Assembly: GCA_048527645.1 (NCBI GenBank)
Contig: DBGFNI010000195.1
Coordinates: 1 to 10,247 of the forward strand
Length of the DNA stretch: 10,247 nt
Reading direction: 5' to 3'
From: HGM12669 sp048527645
GTDB taxonomy: Bacteria; Bacillota; Clostridia; Oscillospirales; CAG-272
The first letter of the stretch is position 1. Each line of letters opens with the position of its first letter. This document shows positions 1-7,137 of the stretch, piece after piece. Both the position numbers and the translations under genes were made by a program. The notes under the pieces were generated by a model. The model saw nothing but the letters and a program-made list of their open reading frames with translations, did no database searches and had not been told where the DNA came from.

Positions 1-87
1 GGTAAGAATGTGAAAAACTACGGAGAAGCCGATCCATTCATCGACGAGGAAAAAGAGCGGAACGAAAAAGGTCAGGAAACGGAGTAA
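1..87 (+). CDS. C-terminal end of an unidentified protein (5' end outside window)
   Basis: Frame 1 is open from the first base and closes with TAA at 85-87, giving the last 28 residues of a protein that starts before the window. The tail is very polar and acidic/basic (…DPFIDEEKERNEKGQETE) and contains no recognisable motif, so no function can be given. It lies on the same strand as the lipoprotein gene that begins 111 bases later. I see no clear terminator or promoter in 88-198, so the two may be cotranscribed. That the frame is coding is inferred from its orientation, its hydrophilic composition and its fit with the downstream gene. Confidence 0.5.
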   Translation, partial: GKNVKNYGEADPFIDEEKERNEKGQETE

Positions 88-182
88 GCCGCACAGCCCT
101 CAGAAACCGCAACACAAAAACCGGATTTTCAGACGGCATGTCTCGCCGGGCCAAAGAAGAACCGACAGAATTTCTCTGCCGC

Positions 183-190
183 AGGAGAGG
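183..190 (+). promoter_or_regulatory. Ribosome binding site of the lipoprotein gene
   Basis: AGGAGAGG lies 8 bases before the ATG at 199. It supports that start over overlapping short frames in the same area. Confidence 0.7.
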
Positions 191-198
191 AGAACACG

Positions 199-1794
199 AT
201 GATATTTGCGCAATGCTCCCCAAAGAAGAAAAGAAAAATCAGACGGATCGCGATTCTTGCGGCAACAGCGTTGCTGCTTGCATCATGCGGCAAGGCGGAT
301 CCCCCCGCGCAGACAGAATCTGACGCCGCAGGCACCGCATCCGCTCCCGGGACAGAAAAGCAAAAGGCCGTTACGACGCTGGATGCACAGACCGGGCACT
401 TTTACGATTCTTACTGGGATGACGCGTCAGAGCGCATTGCGGCAAGCATCACATATCCGTGCCTGCGTCTGGGGGAGGCGGACCGAAAAGCATATCCCAA
501 GCTGGAGCAGGCGCTTGCCGCGCTGATGCAAGAGAGAAAAGAGAACAAGCTGGAGCTTTATGAAGAGGCAAAGCGGGCGGCAAAGGAAACGCCCGTGGAG
601 GAAACGGAGCATCCGCCGTTTTATGAGGTGACGGAAACCGTCGCCGTGCGCAGGGCGGACAGCCGCGTATTCAGCCTGGTGTTTGACGGCTTTTTCTATA
701 CCGGAGGAGTACACGGGCAGCCGTATACGGCGGGCGCTGTTTTCGATACGCAGACCGGGAAAAAACTGCAACTGAGTGATGTTGTCACGGATCCGGCGCA
801 GCTGCCCGGGCTGGTGCGCGAACAGCTGGAAAAATATTGGGATACAAGCCTTCTCTATGAGGATTTGGATCTGAATACGTTTTTCCGGGAAAATCTTGAC
901 GTCGTCGCCTGGACCTTAGACTATCATGGCGTCACGCTGTATTTCAATCCCTATGAGATCGCCCCGTACGCCTCGGGGACGCAGCATGTCACCCTCTCCT
1001 TTGCGGCGCACCCGGAGCTGTTTTTGCAAAAGTATCAGGACGTCCCCGCAAGTTACGGGATCGAGCTGCTGCCCGACCAAACCTTCTTTTACGATACGGA
1101 CGGCAACGGGGAGCCGGACGCCCTGCAAATTTCCCCCGCAGGAGGCGCAGACAGGGATTACGCGCCGCAGACCATCCGCCTCAACGAAACACGCTGTGAG
1201 GAGGATACGGGCATCTTTCTGCTCGAGCCGGTTCTGATGCATACCGCTGACGGAAGGAACTATCTTTATCTGGGCATGCAGTACCCGGAGGAATCCTGGG
1301 TCTATGCAATTTACAGCCTCAACGCATCCGCTGTCACAAAGCTGGATGTCGTGAATGCACGGCGGCATCAGGTTATTGACGACGCGGCAGACTGCACCCT
1401 GCGTGCGGTGCTGACCGACTCGCAGGATTTTGTTCTGGATACCTTCCTTGCGGTTTTGGGAACCGCATACGGCTCTGACAGCTATGCCGTCGGCGCCGAC
1501 GGTTTGCCGGTGAAAAAGCACGCATGGTATGTCATCGAACATCCCGCAACCTTCACCCTGCTTCAGCCGCTCAGCGCCGATACCGTCGATGAAGACGGAA
1601 AAGCAGTCGGCAAGACAACCCTGCCGGCGGCAGAACAAGTGACATATTACCGCACGGACGGCGAAAGCTGGGCGGATTTCAAGCGCGCAGACGGCAGCAC
1701 CGTCCGAGCCGCCGTCGCCTGCACAGACGGCGTCCAAACCGTGAACGGCGTCCCGGCAGAGCGCGTATTTGATAAAATTCTTTATGCGGAATGA
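199..1794 (+). CDS. Lipoprotein with DUF4163/DUF3298 (RsiV-type) domain
   Basis: A 531-residue predicted lipoprotein anchored on the outer face of the membrane. Residues 1-30 form a type II signal peptide: a basic stretch (KKKRKIRR), a hydrophobic core (IAILAATALLLA) and the lipobox LASC, with Cys30 as the predicted lipidated residue. Residues about 45-150 resemble the DUF4163 region. Residues about 158-270 (GFFYTGGVHGQPY… then LYFNPYEIAPYASG) look like DUF3298, the fold found in the anti-sigma factor RsiV and in PdaC-type peptidoglycan deacetylases. No deacetylase domain or anti-sigma helix is visible here. A D-x-D-x-N-G loop at residues 299-307 (DTDGNGEPD) could bind calcium. The C-terminal half is not recognised. 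The start is supported by the AGGAGAGG site. The next gene follows after 48 bases without a terminator, so they are probably one operon. Binding of an envelope ligand is conjecture. Confidence 0.85.
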   Translation: MIFAQCSPKKKRKIRRIAILAATALLLASCGKADPPAQTESDAAGTASAPGTEKQKAVTTLDAQTGHFYDSYWDDASERIAASITYPCLRLGEADRKAYPKLEQALAALMQERKENKLELYEEAKRAAKETPVEETEHPPFYEVTETVAVRRADSRVFSLVFDGFFYTGGVHGQPYTAGAVFDTQTGKKLQLSDVVTDPAQLPGLVREQLEKYWDTSLLYEDLDLNTFFRENLDVVAWTLDYHGVTLYFNPYEIAPYASGTQHVTLSFAAHPELFLQKYQDVPASYGIELLPDQTFFYDTDGNGEPDALQISPAGGADRDYAPQTIRLNETRCEEDTGIFLLEPVLMHTADGRNYLYLGMQYPEESWVYAIYSLNASAVTKLDVVNARRHQVIDDAADCTLRAVLTDSQDFVLDTFLAVLGTAYGSDSYAVGADGLPVKKHAWYVIEHPATFTLLQPLSADTVDEDGKAVGKTTLPAAEQVTYYRTDGESWADFKRADGSTVRAAVACTDGVQTVNGVPAERVFDKILYAE

Positions 1795-1827
1795 CGGTTC
1801 CGGATCACGCAAAACCCTTTCATATAC

Positions 1828-1834
1828 AGGAGGA
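1828..1834 (+). promoter_or_regulatory. Ribosome binding site of the DUF6935-like gene
   Basis: A consensus AGGAGGA sits 8 bases before the ATG at 1843 and fixes that start. Confidence 0.75.
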
Positions 1835-1842
1835 ACGAGAGA

Positions 1843-2421
1843 ATGGCTTTTTTTGATCAACTGAAAAAGCAGGCAGCCGCGGTTGCCGGTGCAGCCGGGA
1901 TGCCCGGGCAAGCGGCAGGCGCCGCGTGCAAAAGCGAAACCGTGGCCTTTGCCGATCTGCCCGACACGATGGACGCTTTTCTTTCCCTGCCCCAAGCGGC
2001 GCTTGCAACTCCGTATGACACGGCGGCAATGACGGTGGTTGCACTGTGTCTGTACCCGGCGGATCAGGCGCTGTGCTATCAGATGCTGGACTATCTGCGG
2101 GGACCGCGCCCCATGAACGGCATGGATCGGCAGTTTATCTCTGATCGGTTCCGTGACAAGGACTATGTACCGCGCTCCTATTTTGCCGGAGCGGTGCCGG
2201 GCAACGATTATACGCCCACCGCGCCTTACACCGTGACGGTGCGCGCCGATCCGCATTCCTTCGATGAGCAGAATCTCGCAAAGCTTTTCATTGTTTCCGG
2301 CGGCGCGGATGATCCCCGTCCGATCAAGCTGCGCCTGGCGACGGACGGAAAATGGTATCTGTGGGAGCAGTATCTGCTCACTGCCATCCGCGCGCCGGAA
2401 AGCAGCAACCCCTGGGCATAG
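1843..2421 (+). CDS. DUF6935-like protein of unknown function
   Basis: A 192-residue protein with no signal peptide or membrane segment, so probably cytosolic. It begins with an Ala/Gly-rich amphipathic stretch (residues 1-30). A compact conserved-looking body follows: ADLPDTMDAFLSLPQAAL, a helix with TAAMTVVALCLYP, the block LDYLRGPRPMNGMDRQFISDRF, KDYVPRSYFAGAVPGNDYTP, and a C-terminal KLFIVSGGADDPRPIKLR plus WYLWEQYLL. This pattern matches my memory of the clostridial family DUF6935, whose function is unknown. The assignment is from recall, not a search. The gene sits 48 bases after the lipoprotein gene, with its own strong ribosome site, and is followed by a terminator-like hairpin, so the two probably form a transcription unit. 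A partnership with the lipoprotein is only suggested by position. Confidence 0.8.
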   Translation: MAFFDQLKKQAAAVAGAAGMPGQAAGAACKSETVAFADLPDTMDAFLSLPQAALATPYDTAAMTVVALCLYPADQALCYQMLDYLRGPRPMNGMDRQFISDRFRDKDYVPRSYFAGAVPGNDYTPTAPYTVTVRADPHSFDEQNLAKLFIVSGGADDPRPIKLRLATDGKWYLWEQYLLTAIRAPESSNPWA

Positions 2422-2477
2422 TCAAACAGGACGGCACCGTGTATGTGCCGCCCCGACGCACACCGTCGGCAACCCCG

Positions 2478-2520
2478 CGAAGCGAGATGCGAGCAATCGG
2501 TCTCGCTTCGTACATTTTTT
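2478..2520 (+). terminator. Probable intrinsic terminator after the DUF6935-like gene
   Basis: A 10-bp perfect stem (CGAAGCGAGA at 2478-2487, TCTCGCTTCG at 2501-2510) closes a 13-base loop. Four bases (TACA) then separate it from six T at 2515-2520. It lies 57 bases after the stop at 2421 and is well placed to end the first transcription unit. The large loop and the gap before the T run make it weaker than the terminator at 5922. Confidence 0.55.
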
Positions 2521-2716
2521 CCCATTTTGATCCGCACCCGCGGAAAAAAATGGTATCTGCGCACCGCAAATGCCCCGCCGCCGAAAAAAAATTTGTATCG
2601 CTTTTTCCCCCTCCCTGCCCCGTGTATTTCCCTGCCGCAGGGCAAATCCCGCGTCAGTGCGCCGTTTTCCGCCGCTTTGTTCCGCATCCGGCAAACCGAA
2701 AAAAATTTCATGAAAA
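2521..2716. other. Gene-free stretch upstream of the nrd promoter
   Basis: Together with 2422-2520 and the promoter region this belongs to a 389-base gap without a credible gene. The reading frames crossing it lack ribosome sites and have shadow-like composition. The stretch alternates C-rich segments with A or T runs (for example at 2545-2551, 2583-2591 and 2612-2616). Apart from two short hairpins without T runs (2531-2544 and 2630-2642) I see nothing functional in it. Confidence 0.5.
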
Positions 2717-2732
2717 ACGCAATATATTGATT
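2717..2732 (+). promoter_or_regulatory. NrdR-type box 1 upstream of nrdD
   Basis: ACGCAATATATTGATT contains the perfect 10-bp palindrome CAATATATTG (2720-2729). This fits every position of the core CwAtATaTwG of the published NrdR box consensus. NrdR is the ATP/dATP-sensing repressor of ribonucleotide reductase genes, and its boxes come in pairs. The centre is 2724.5, just upstream of the -35 element. Confidence 0.7.
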
Positions 2733-2739
2733 TTACTAC

Positions 2740-2768
2740 TTGACAAGAACACAAGATGTTGTTATAAT
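2740..2768 (+). promoter_or_regulatory. Sigma-A type promoter of nrdD
   Basis: The -35 element TTGACA (2740-2745) and the -10 element TATAAT (2763-2768) are both perfect consensus with an ideal 17-base spacer. Transcription would start near 2775, giving a leader of about 36 bases before nrdD. The spacer contains NrdR-type box 2, so repression by occlusion is the obvious model. Confidence 0.88.
2749..2764 (+). promoter_or_regulatory. NrdR-type box 2 inside the nrdD promoter
   Basis: ACACAAGATGTTGTTA has the core CAAGATGTTG (2752-2761), matching 8 of 10 positions of the NrdR core. Its centre (2756.5) is exactly 32 bp, about three helical turns, from the centre of box 1. This is the spacing expected of cooperative NrdR pairs. 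It lies between the -35 and -10 elements and touches the -10. Confidence 0.65.
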
Positions 2769-2810
2769 ATGGATGCTTGAATTTTACAACATCAGAATCA
2801 GAGGTGCAAC

Positions 2811-4988
2811 ATGAAAATCATAAAGCGCAGCGGCACAGAGGTCATCTTTGACCCGAACAAGATCATTCTTGCCGTTACCAAAGCAAATGACAGCGTCATT
2901 CCCAGCGAGCGCATGACGCCCATCCAGATAAAGCGTATTGCAGAGGATGTCGAGAATGCGGCGAACAATATCAACCGGGCGCTGAGCGTCGAGGAAATTC
3001 AGGATATGGTGGAGGAGCTGATCATGAATCAGCGCGCCTTCTCCGTCGCAAGAAACTACATCACCTACCGCTACAAGAGAGCGCTGGTTCGAAAGTCCAA
3101 CACGACGGATGAGCAGATTCTCAGCCTGATCGACTGCAACAATGAAGAGGTCAAGCAGGAGAACTCCAACAAGAATCCCACCGTCAACAGCGTGCAGCGC
3201 GACTATATGGCAGGCGAGGTCAGCAAGGACATCACCAAGAGACTGCTGCTGCCCGCGGATATCGTCAGCGCGCATGAAGAGGGGCTCATTCATTTTCACG
3301 ACGCGGACTATTTTGCACAGCATATGCACAACTGCGATTTGGTCAATCTGGAAGACATGCTGCAAAACGGCACCGTCATCAGCGGCACCATGATCGAAAA
3401 GCCGCACACCTTTTCCACCGCGTGCAATATCGCGACGCAGATCATCGCGCAGGTCGCCTCCTGTCAATACGGCGGGCAGAGCATCAGCCTGACGCATCTG
3501 GCGCCGTTCGTAGACTTGAGCAGAAAGAAGATCCGCTCCGAGGTGGCAGAAGAGTTAAAGCACATCTCTCCCGCCGTTTCCGAAGAGCAGATCAACGAGA
3601 TTGCCGAGCAGCGCGTGCTGGAAGAAATCAAGCGCGGTGTGCAGACCATTCAGTATCAGGTTGTCACCCTCATGACCACCAACGGTCAGGCGCCCTTTGT
3701 CACCGTCTTTATGTATTTAAACGAGGCGAAGGACGAGCAGGAAAAGAAGGATCTGGCGCTGATTATCGAAGAGACGCTCAAGCAGAGATATCAGGGCGTG
3801 AAAAACGAGAAGGGCGTGTGGGTCACGCCTGCCTTCCCCAAGCTCATCTATGTGCTGGAGGAGGACAACATTCACGAGGACAGCCCGTATTACTATCTGA
3901 CCAAGCTTGCGGCAAAATGCACGGCAAAGCGTCTGGTGCCTGATTATATTTCGGAAAAAATCATGCTCCAGAACAAAATCGACAAGAACGGCGAGGGGCA
4001 CTGCTACACCTGCATGGGCTGCCGCAGCTTTTTGACGCCGTTTATCGACGAGAACGGCAAGCCGAAATACTACGGCCGCTTCAACCAGGGCGTTGTCACG
4101 GTGAACCTCGTGGACATCGGTCTTTCCGCAGACCGCGACATGGAGAAATTCTGGCAGATCTTTGACGAGCGCATGGAGCTTTGTCACAGAGCGCTGCAAT
4201 GCCGCCACGAGCGCCTGACCGGGACGCTTTCCGACGCCGCCCCCATTCTTTGGCAGCACGGCGCACTGCTGCGCCTGAAAAAGGGCGAAACCATCGACAA
4301 ATATCTGCACGGCGGATATTCCACGCTGTCCCTTGGCTACGCCGGACTTTGGGAATGTGTCTACAGCCTCAACGGCAAAAAGCTGACCGAGCCGGAGGGC
4401 GAGGAGCTGGGGCTGGCAATCATGCGCAAGCTCAATGAATACACCGCAAAGTGGAAAGCAGCGGAAAACATCGACTACTCCCTGTACGGCACTCCTTTGG
4501 AAAGCACCACCTACAAATTTGCAAAATGTCTGCAAAAGCGCTTCGGAATTATCAAGGGCATCACAGACAAAAACTATATCACCAACAGCTATCATGTCCA
4601 TGTCACGGAGAACATCGACGCCTTTCAGAAGCTGGCGCTGGAAGCAAAATTCCAGGCGCTCTCCCCCGGCGGTGCGATTTCGTATGTCGAGGTTCCCAAC
4701 ATGCAGAACAATATCGAGGCGGTTCTCTCCGTCATGAAGTTCATTTATGACAACATCATGTACGCGGAGCTGAACACGAAGAGCGATTTCTGTCAGGTCT
4801 GCGGCTATGACGGCGAAATCGAGATCCGCGAGGACGCCGACGGGAAACTGGTCTGGCAGTGCCCCAACTGCGGCAATCTCGACCAGTCCAAGATGAACGT
4901 GGCACGCCGCACCTGCGGATACATCGGCACACAGTTCTGGAATCAGGGCAGAACACAAGAAATCAAGGAACGGGTTCTTCATCTTTGA
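2811..4988 (+). CDS. nrdD: Anaerobic (class III) ribonucleoside-triphosphate reductase
   Basis: The 725-residue glycyl-radical enzyme reduces ribonucleoside triphosphates to dNTPs in the cytosol without oxygen. Residues 1 to about 95 form an ATP-cone (MKIIKRSGTEVIFDPNKI…), the allosteric activity site that senses ATP/dATP. The catalytic barrel follows, with HFHDADYFAQHMHNCD placing an active-site cysteine at Cys175 and HCYTCMGCRSF placing cysteines at 398, 401 and 404; Cys404 of the GCRS motif is the likely partner. The C-terminus has a zinc site of two C-x2-C pairs (Cys661/664 and Cys684/687). The glycyl-radical motif RRTCGYIG puts the radical on Gly703, 22 residues from the end, where the family has it. 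The length is normal and all key residues are present. The start has AGAGGTG at 2800-2806 just upstream. nrdG follows after 98 bases. Confidence 0.97.
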   Translation: MKIIKRSGTEVIFDPNKIILAVTKANDSVIPSERMTPIQIKRIAEDVENAANNINRALSVEEIQDMVEELIMNQRAFSVARNYITYRYKRALVRKSNTTDEQILSLIDCNNEEVKQENSNKNPTVNSVQRDYMAGEVSKDITKRLLLPADIVSAHEEGLIHFHDADYFAQHMHNCDLVNLEDMLQNGTVISGTMIEKPHTFSTACNIATQIIAQVASCQYGGQSISLTHLAPFVDLSRKKIRSEVAEELKHISPAVSEEQINEIAEQRVLEEIKRGVQTIQYQVVTLMTTNGQAPFVTVFMYLNEAKDEQEKKDLALIIEETLKQRYQGVKNEKGVWVTPAFPKLIYVLEEDNIHEDSPYYYLTKLAAKCTAKRLVPDYISEKIMLQNKIDKNGEGHCYTCMGCRSFLTPFIDENGKPKYYGRFNQGVVTVNLVDIGLSADRDMEKFWQIFDERMELCHRALQCRHERLTGTLSDAAPILWQHGALLRLKKGETIDKYLHGGYSTLSLGYAGLWECVYSLNGKKLTEPEGEELGLAIMRKLNEYTAKWKAAENIDYSLYGTPLESTTYKFAKCLQKRFGIIKGITDKNYITNSYHVHVTENIDAFQKLALEAKFQALSPGGAISYVEVPNMQNNIEAVLSVMKFIYDNIMYAELNTKSDFCQVCGYDGEIEIREDADGKLVWQCPNCGNLDQSKMNVARRTCGYIGTQFWNQGRTQEIKERVLHL

Positions 4989-4993
4989 TCGGC

Positions 4994-5022
4994 GATGAGG
5001 AGGATATCACATCCTCCTCATC
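4994..5022 (+). other. Perfect 12-bp hairpin between nrdD and nrdG
   Basis: GATGAGGAGGAT (4994-5005) pairs perfectly with ATCCTCCTCATC (5011-5022) around a 5-base loop, starting 5 bases after the nrdD stop. The following TGTCTGTCCGG is not a T run, so it is a poor intrinsic terminator. A role in mRNA processing, 3'-end protection of nrdD mRNA or partial attenuation of nrdG is inferred. The left arm contains a Shine-Dalgarno-like AGGAGGAT, but no start codon follows it. Confidence 0.75.
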
Positions 5023-5086
5023 TGTCTGTCCGGCGCAAAGCCGTCTTGTTCCCCGCTCTCTCTCGCAAGGCAAAGGAAAAACACCA

Positions 5087-5650
5087 ATGAACTACGCAAC
5101 CATCAAAACCAACGACGTGGCAAACGGCCCCGGCGTTCGCGTCTCGCTGTTTGTCAGCGGATGTCGGCATCACTGCAAGGGCTGCTTTAACAGCGAGGCG
5201 TGGGATTTTCATTACGGCTGTTTGTTTGATGAAAAAACCGCCGACACCCTTTTGCAGGCGCTTGCCCCCGACTATATCGACGGCATCTCCCTGTTGGGCG
5301 GCGAGCCCTTCGAGCCGGAAAACCAGCCGGAGCTGCTGCACCTGCTCCGCCGCATCAAAGCCGAGCTGCCGCAAAAAAGCATCTGGTGCTATACCGGCTT
5401 TTGCTTTGAGACGCAGCTGCTTGCAGGCAAGGTCGGTGATCCCGCCGTGTGCCGTGCCCTGCTCTCCTGCATCGACGTGCTGGTCGACGGGAAGTTTGAG
5501 GAGGACAAAAAGGATCCCTCTCTGATCTTTCGCGGCTCCTCCAATCAGAACATCATCGACGTTCCCGCATCGCTGGCACAGCAACGAACCGTGCTGCTGC
5601 CCGGCGTCTGGAAGAGAACCATGGGCAGCGGTAACATTTACGACGCATAA
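5087..5650 (+). CDS. nrdG: Anaerobic ribonucleotide reductase activating protein (radical SAM)
   Basis: This 187-residue radical-SAM activase uses S-adenosylmethionine and a [4Fe-4S] cluster to create the glycyl radical on NrdD. The cluster motif C-x3-C-x2-C is at Cys26, Cys30 and Cys33 (SGCRHHCKGCF). SLLGGEPFEPEN (about residues 68-79) holds the GGE motif for SAM binding. The N-terminus (NYATIKTNDVANGPGVRVSLFVSGC) is typical of NrdG. The same frame is open back to 4859, but that extension overlaps nrdD and reads as non-family sequence. The ATG at 5087 has AAAGGA at 5072-5077 and matches family N-termini. The protein is somewhat longer than the E. coli one (about 154 residues). It depends on the nrdD promoter as far as can be seen. 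The next gene's ribosome site overlaps its stop. Confidence 0.95.
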   Translation: MNYATIKTNDVANGPGVRVSLFVSGCRHHCKGCFNSEAWDFHYGCLFDEKTADTLLQALAPDYIDGISLLGGEPFEPENQPELLHLLRRIKAELPQKSIWCYTGFCFETQLLAGKVGDPAVCRALLSCIDVLVDGKFEEDKKDPSLIFRGSSNQNIIDVPASLAQQRTVLLPGVWKRTMGSGNIYDA

Positions 5651-5661
5651 GGAGAAGACAG

Positions 5662-5883
5662 ATGCAGCCGCAGGAAATTCAAATCGGCAGATACAGGCAT
5701 TTCAAGGGCAACGAATACCGGGTGCTGTACCTTGCCAAGCATTCGGAGACGCTGGAGGACATGGTGGTGTATCAGGCGCTGTACGGCGACGGCGGAATTT
5801 GGGTGCGCCCGGCACGCATGTGGAACCAGACCGTGGAGCACGACGGCAAAAAAGTACCCCGCTTTGCCTATATCGGCCCTTAA
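5662..5883 (+). CDS. DUF1653 protein
   Basis: A 73-residue protein matching the DUF1653 family of unknown function. It shows the family hallmarks in order: GRYRHFKGNEYRVLYLAKHSETLEDMVVYQALYGDGGIWVRPARMW near the middle and VPRFAYIG at the end. It is the full length of this compact single-domain family. The ribosome site AAGGAGA (5649-5655) overlaps the nrdG stop, and only 11 bases separate the two genes, so it is translated from the nrdD-nrdG mRNA. A strong terminator follows 38 bases after its stop. Its presence as third gene of the anaerobic reductase operon could suggest a role near nucleotide supply, but nothing in the sequence shows a catalytic residue set. It could equally be a passenger. 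Confidence 0.88.
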   Translation: MQPQEIQIGRYRHFKGNEYRVLYLAKHSETLEDMVVYQALYGDGGIWVRPARMWNQTVEHDGKKVPRFAYIGP

Positions 5884-5921
5884 AGCCGCTTGCAAAGCCG
5901 GGCATTTCCCCATAATCAGCA

Positions 5922-5973
5922 ATTCCCCGCGCGCAGGCAAAGCCGCCTGCAACCGCGGGGAATGTTTCTTTTT
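5922..5973 (+). terminator. Strong intrinsic terminator of the nrd operon
   Basis: The outer 10-bp stem ATTCCCCGCG (5922-5931) / CGCGGGGAAT (5954-5963) encloses an inner 6-bp stem GCAGGC (5933-5938) / GCCTGC (5945-5950) with a 6-base loop. TTTCTTTTT follows at 5965-5973. It ends nrdD-nrdG-DUF1653. Read on the minus strand the hairpin has no T run, so it would be less effective for the converging mnmA transcript. Confidence 0.9.
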
Positions 5974-6057
5974 GACAGCTTTTGCAACGAAAGCCGTTTT
6001 TTCGCAATTTCCGTCCGTCCGTGCACACCATACCCTGCTTTCATGCCGCGCAAAATG

Positions 6058-7137
6058 TCAGGTGTGCTCCGGCACGATCGTGCCGCCGCCTAAAACCGCG
6101 TCTCCGTCATAGAGCACCGCCGCCTGACCGGGTGTAACGGCGCGCTGCGGCGCATCAAAACGGATATGAACCGCGTCCTCTCCCGTCGGCGTCACTTCCG
6201 CCCACTGCTCCGGCTGCCGGTAACGGATTTTCGCGCGGCAGCGGAACGCCTGCCGCGGCGCCTGTCCGCTGATCCAATGAAACTCTCTGACATACGCATC
6301 CGCTGTATATAAATCCGCACTCTCACCGAGCACAACCTCGCCGCTTTGCGGATGAATGCCGCACACATAGAGCGGCTGCGGCGCGCTGATGCCAAGCCCC
6401 CGGCGCTGCCCGATCGTGTAATGAATCACACCCCTGTGCCTGCCGAGCACCCGCCCCTGCAGATCCAAAAAGTTGCCGGGCAGGGCGCTTTTTCCGCTGT
6501 ATCGCTCAATCACTGCGGCATAATCGCCGTCGGGCACGAAGCAGATGTCCTGGCTGTCCGGCTTGTCCGCGTTGACAAATCCGCTCTGCTGCGCCATTGC
6601 GCGCACCTCGCTTTTCCGATAAGTGCCGAGCGGAAAGCGCGTGTGTGCCAGCTGCTCCTGTGTCAAGGAATATAAAACATAGCTTTGATCCTTCGTCTCA
6701 TCCACCGCTTTTTTGAGCACATATGCGCCGTTTTCTTCTTCGATTCTCGCATAATGACCGGTGACGATGCAATCGCAGCCGAGCAGCTTCGCCCGCTCAT
6801 ACAGCTTGTCAAATTTCATAAAGCGGTTGCAGTCGATGCAGGGGTTGGGCGTCATCCCCTGCTCGTATGCGGCCACAAATTTTCCGATCACCTTTTCCCG
6901 GAAGTCGTCAACAAAATTGAATACATAAAACGGCATGTGCAGCCCATAGGCAACGCTTCTTGCATCCTCGACGTCGCTCAGCGCGCAGCAGGTGCGCGTG
7001 CGTGCCGACTCCTCCGCGTCGTTCTGATACAGCTTCATGGTGCAGCCGATACAGTCATACCCCGCTTCTGCCGTCAGCTTTGCCGCAAGGGAGGAATCCA
7101 CCCCGCCGCTCATCGCAATCAGCGCCTTCTTTCTCAT
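6058..7137 (-). CDS. mnmA: tRNA-specific 2-thiouridylase MnmA
   Basis: A 359-residue enzyme that activates U34 of Lys, Glu and Gln tRNAs with ATP and replaces the C2 oxygen by sulfur relayed from cysteine. The N-terminal PP-loop SGGVDSS (residues 10-16) binds ATP. The two catalytic cysteines are Cys103 (NPCIDCNRFMKF) and Cys199 (DSQDICFVPDGDY), matching E. coli Cys102 and Cys199. TGHYARI, the tRNA-binding HYTIGQRRGLGI block and a C-terminal beta-barrel are all present. The frame stays open up to 7302, but the family begins at MRKKALIAMSGG. The ATG at 7135-7137 overlaps the hydE stop as ATGA and has GGAG at 7143-7146, so it is translationally coupled to hydE. No terminator with a minus-strand T run is seen after it. 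Confidence 0.96.
   Translation of the reverse strand: MRKKALIAMSGGVDSSLAAKLTAEAGYDCIGCTMKLYQNDAEESARTRTCCALSDVEDARSVAYGLHMPFYVFNFVDDFREKVIGKFVAAYEQGMTPNPCIDCNRFMKFDKLYERAKLLGCDCIVTGHYARIEEENGAYVLKKAVDETKDQSYVLYSLTQEQLAHTRFPLGTYRKSEVRAMAQQSGFVNADKPDSQDICFVPDGDYAAVIERYSGKSALPGNFLDLQGRVLGRHRGVIHYTIGQRRGLGISAPQPLYVCGIHPQSGEVVLGESADLYTADAYVREFHWISGQAPRQAFRCRAKIRYRQPEQWAEVTPTGEDAVHIRFDAPQRAVTPGQAAVLYDGDAVLGGGTIVPEHT

Noticed and set aside
916..2256. Long minus-strand open frame (446 codons) opposite the lipoprotein and DUF6935-like genes
   Set aside because: No ribosome site, low-complexity Arg/His/Cys-rich product, and it lies antisense to two better supported genes.
2531..2544. TCCGC-ACCC-GCGGA hairpin next to an A run, as a minus-strand terminator
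   Set aside because: On the minus strand the T run comes before the stem, not after it, and there is no minus-strand gene to end.
2346..2560. Short repeat of ATGGTATCTG after an A run, at the DUF6935-like gene end and in the gap
   Set aside because: Similarity is limited to about 15 bases with no extension either side; probably chance.
3717..4982. Long minus-strand open frame (421 codons) opposite nrdD
   Set aside because: Antisense shadow of the highly conserved nrdD codons in a GC-rich gene.
4859..5086. N-terminal extension of nrdG into nrdD
   Set aside because: It overlaps nrdD and crosses the intergenic hairpin. The ATG at 5087 fits the family and has AAAGGA upstream.
5976..6000. Second small hairpin (GCTTT/AAAGC) with six T after it, behind the nrd terminator
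   Set aside because: Only a 5-bp AT-rich stem; adds little to the strong terminator before it.
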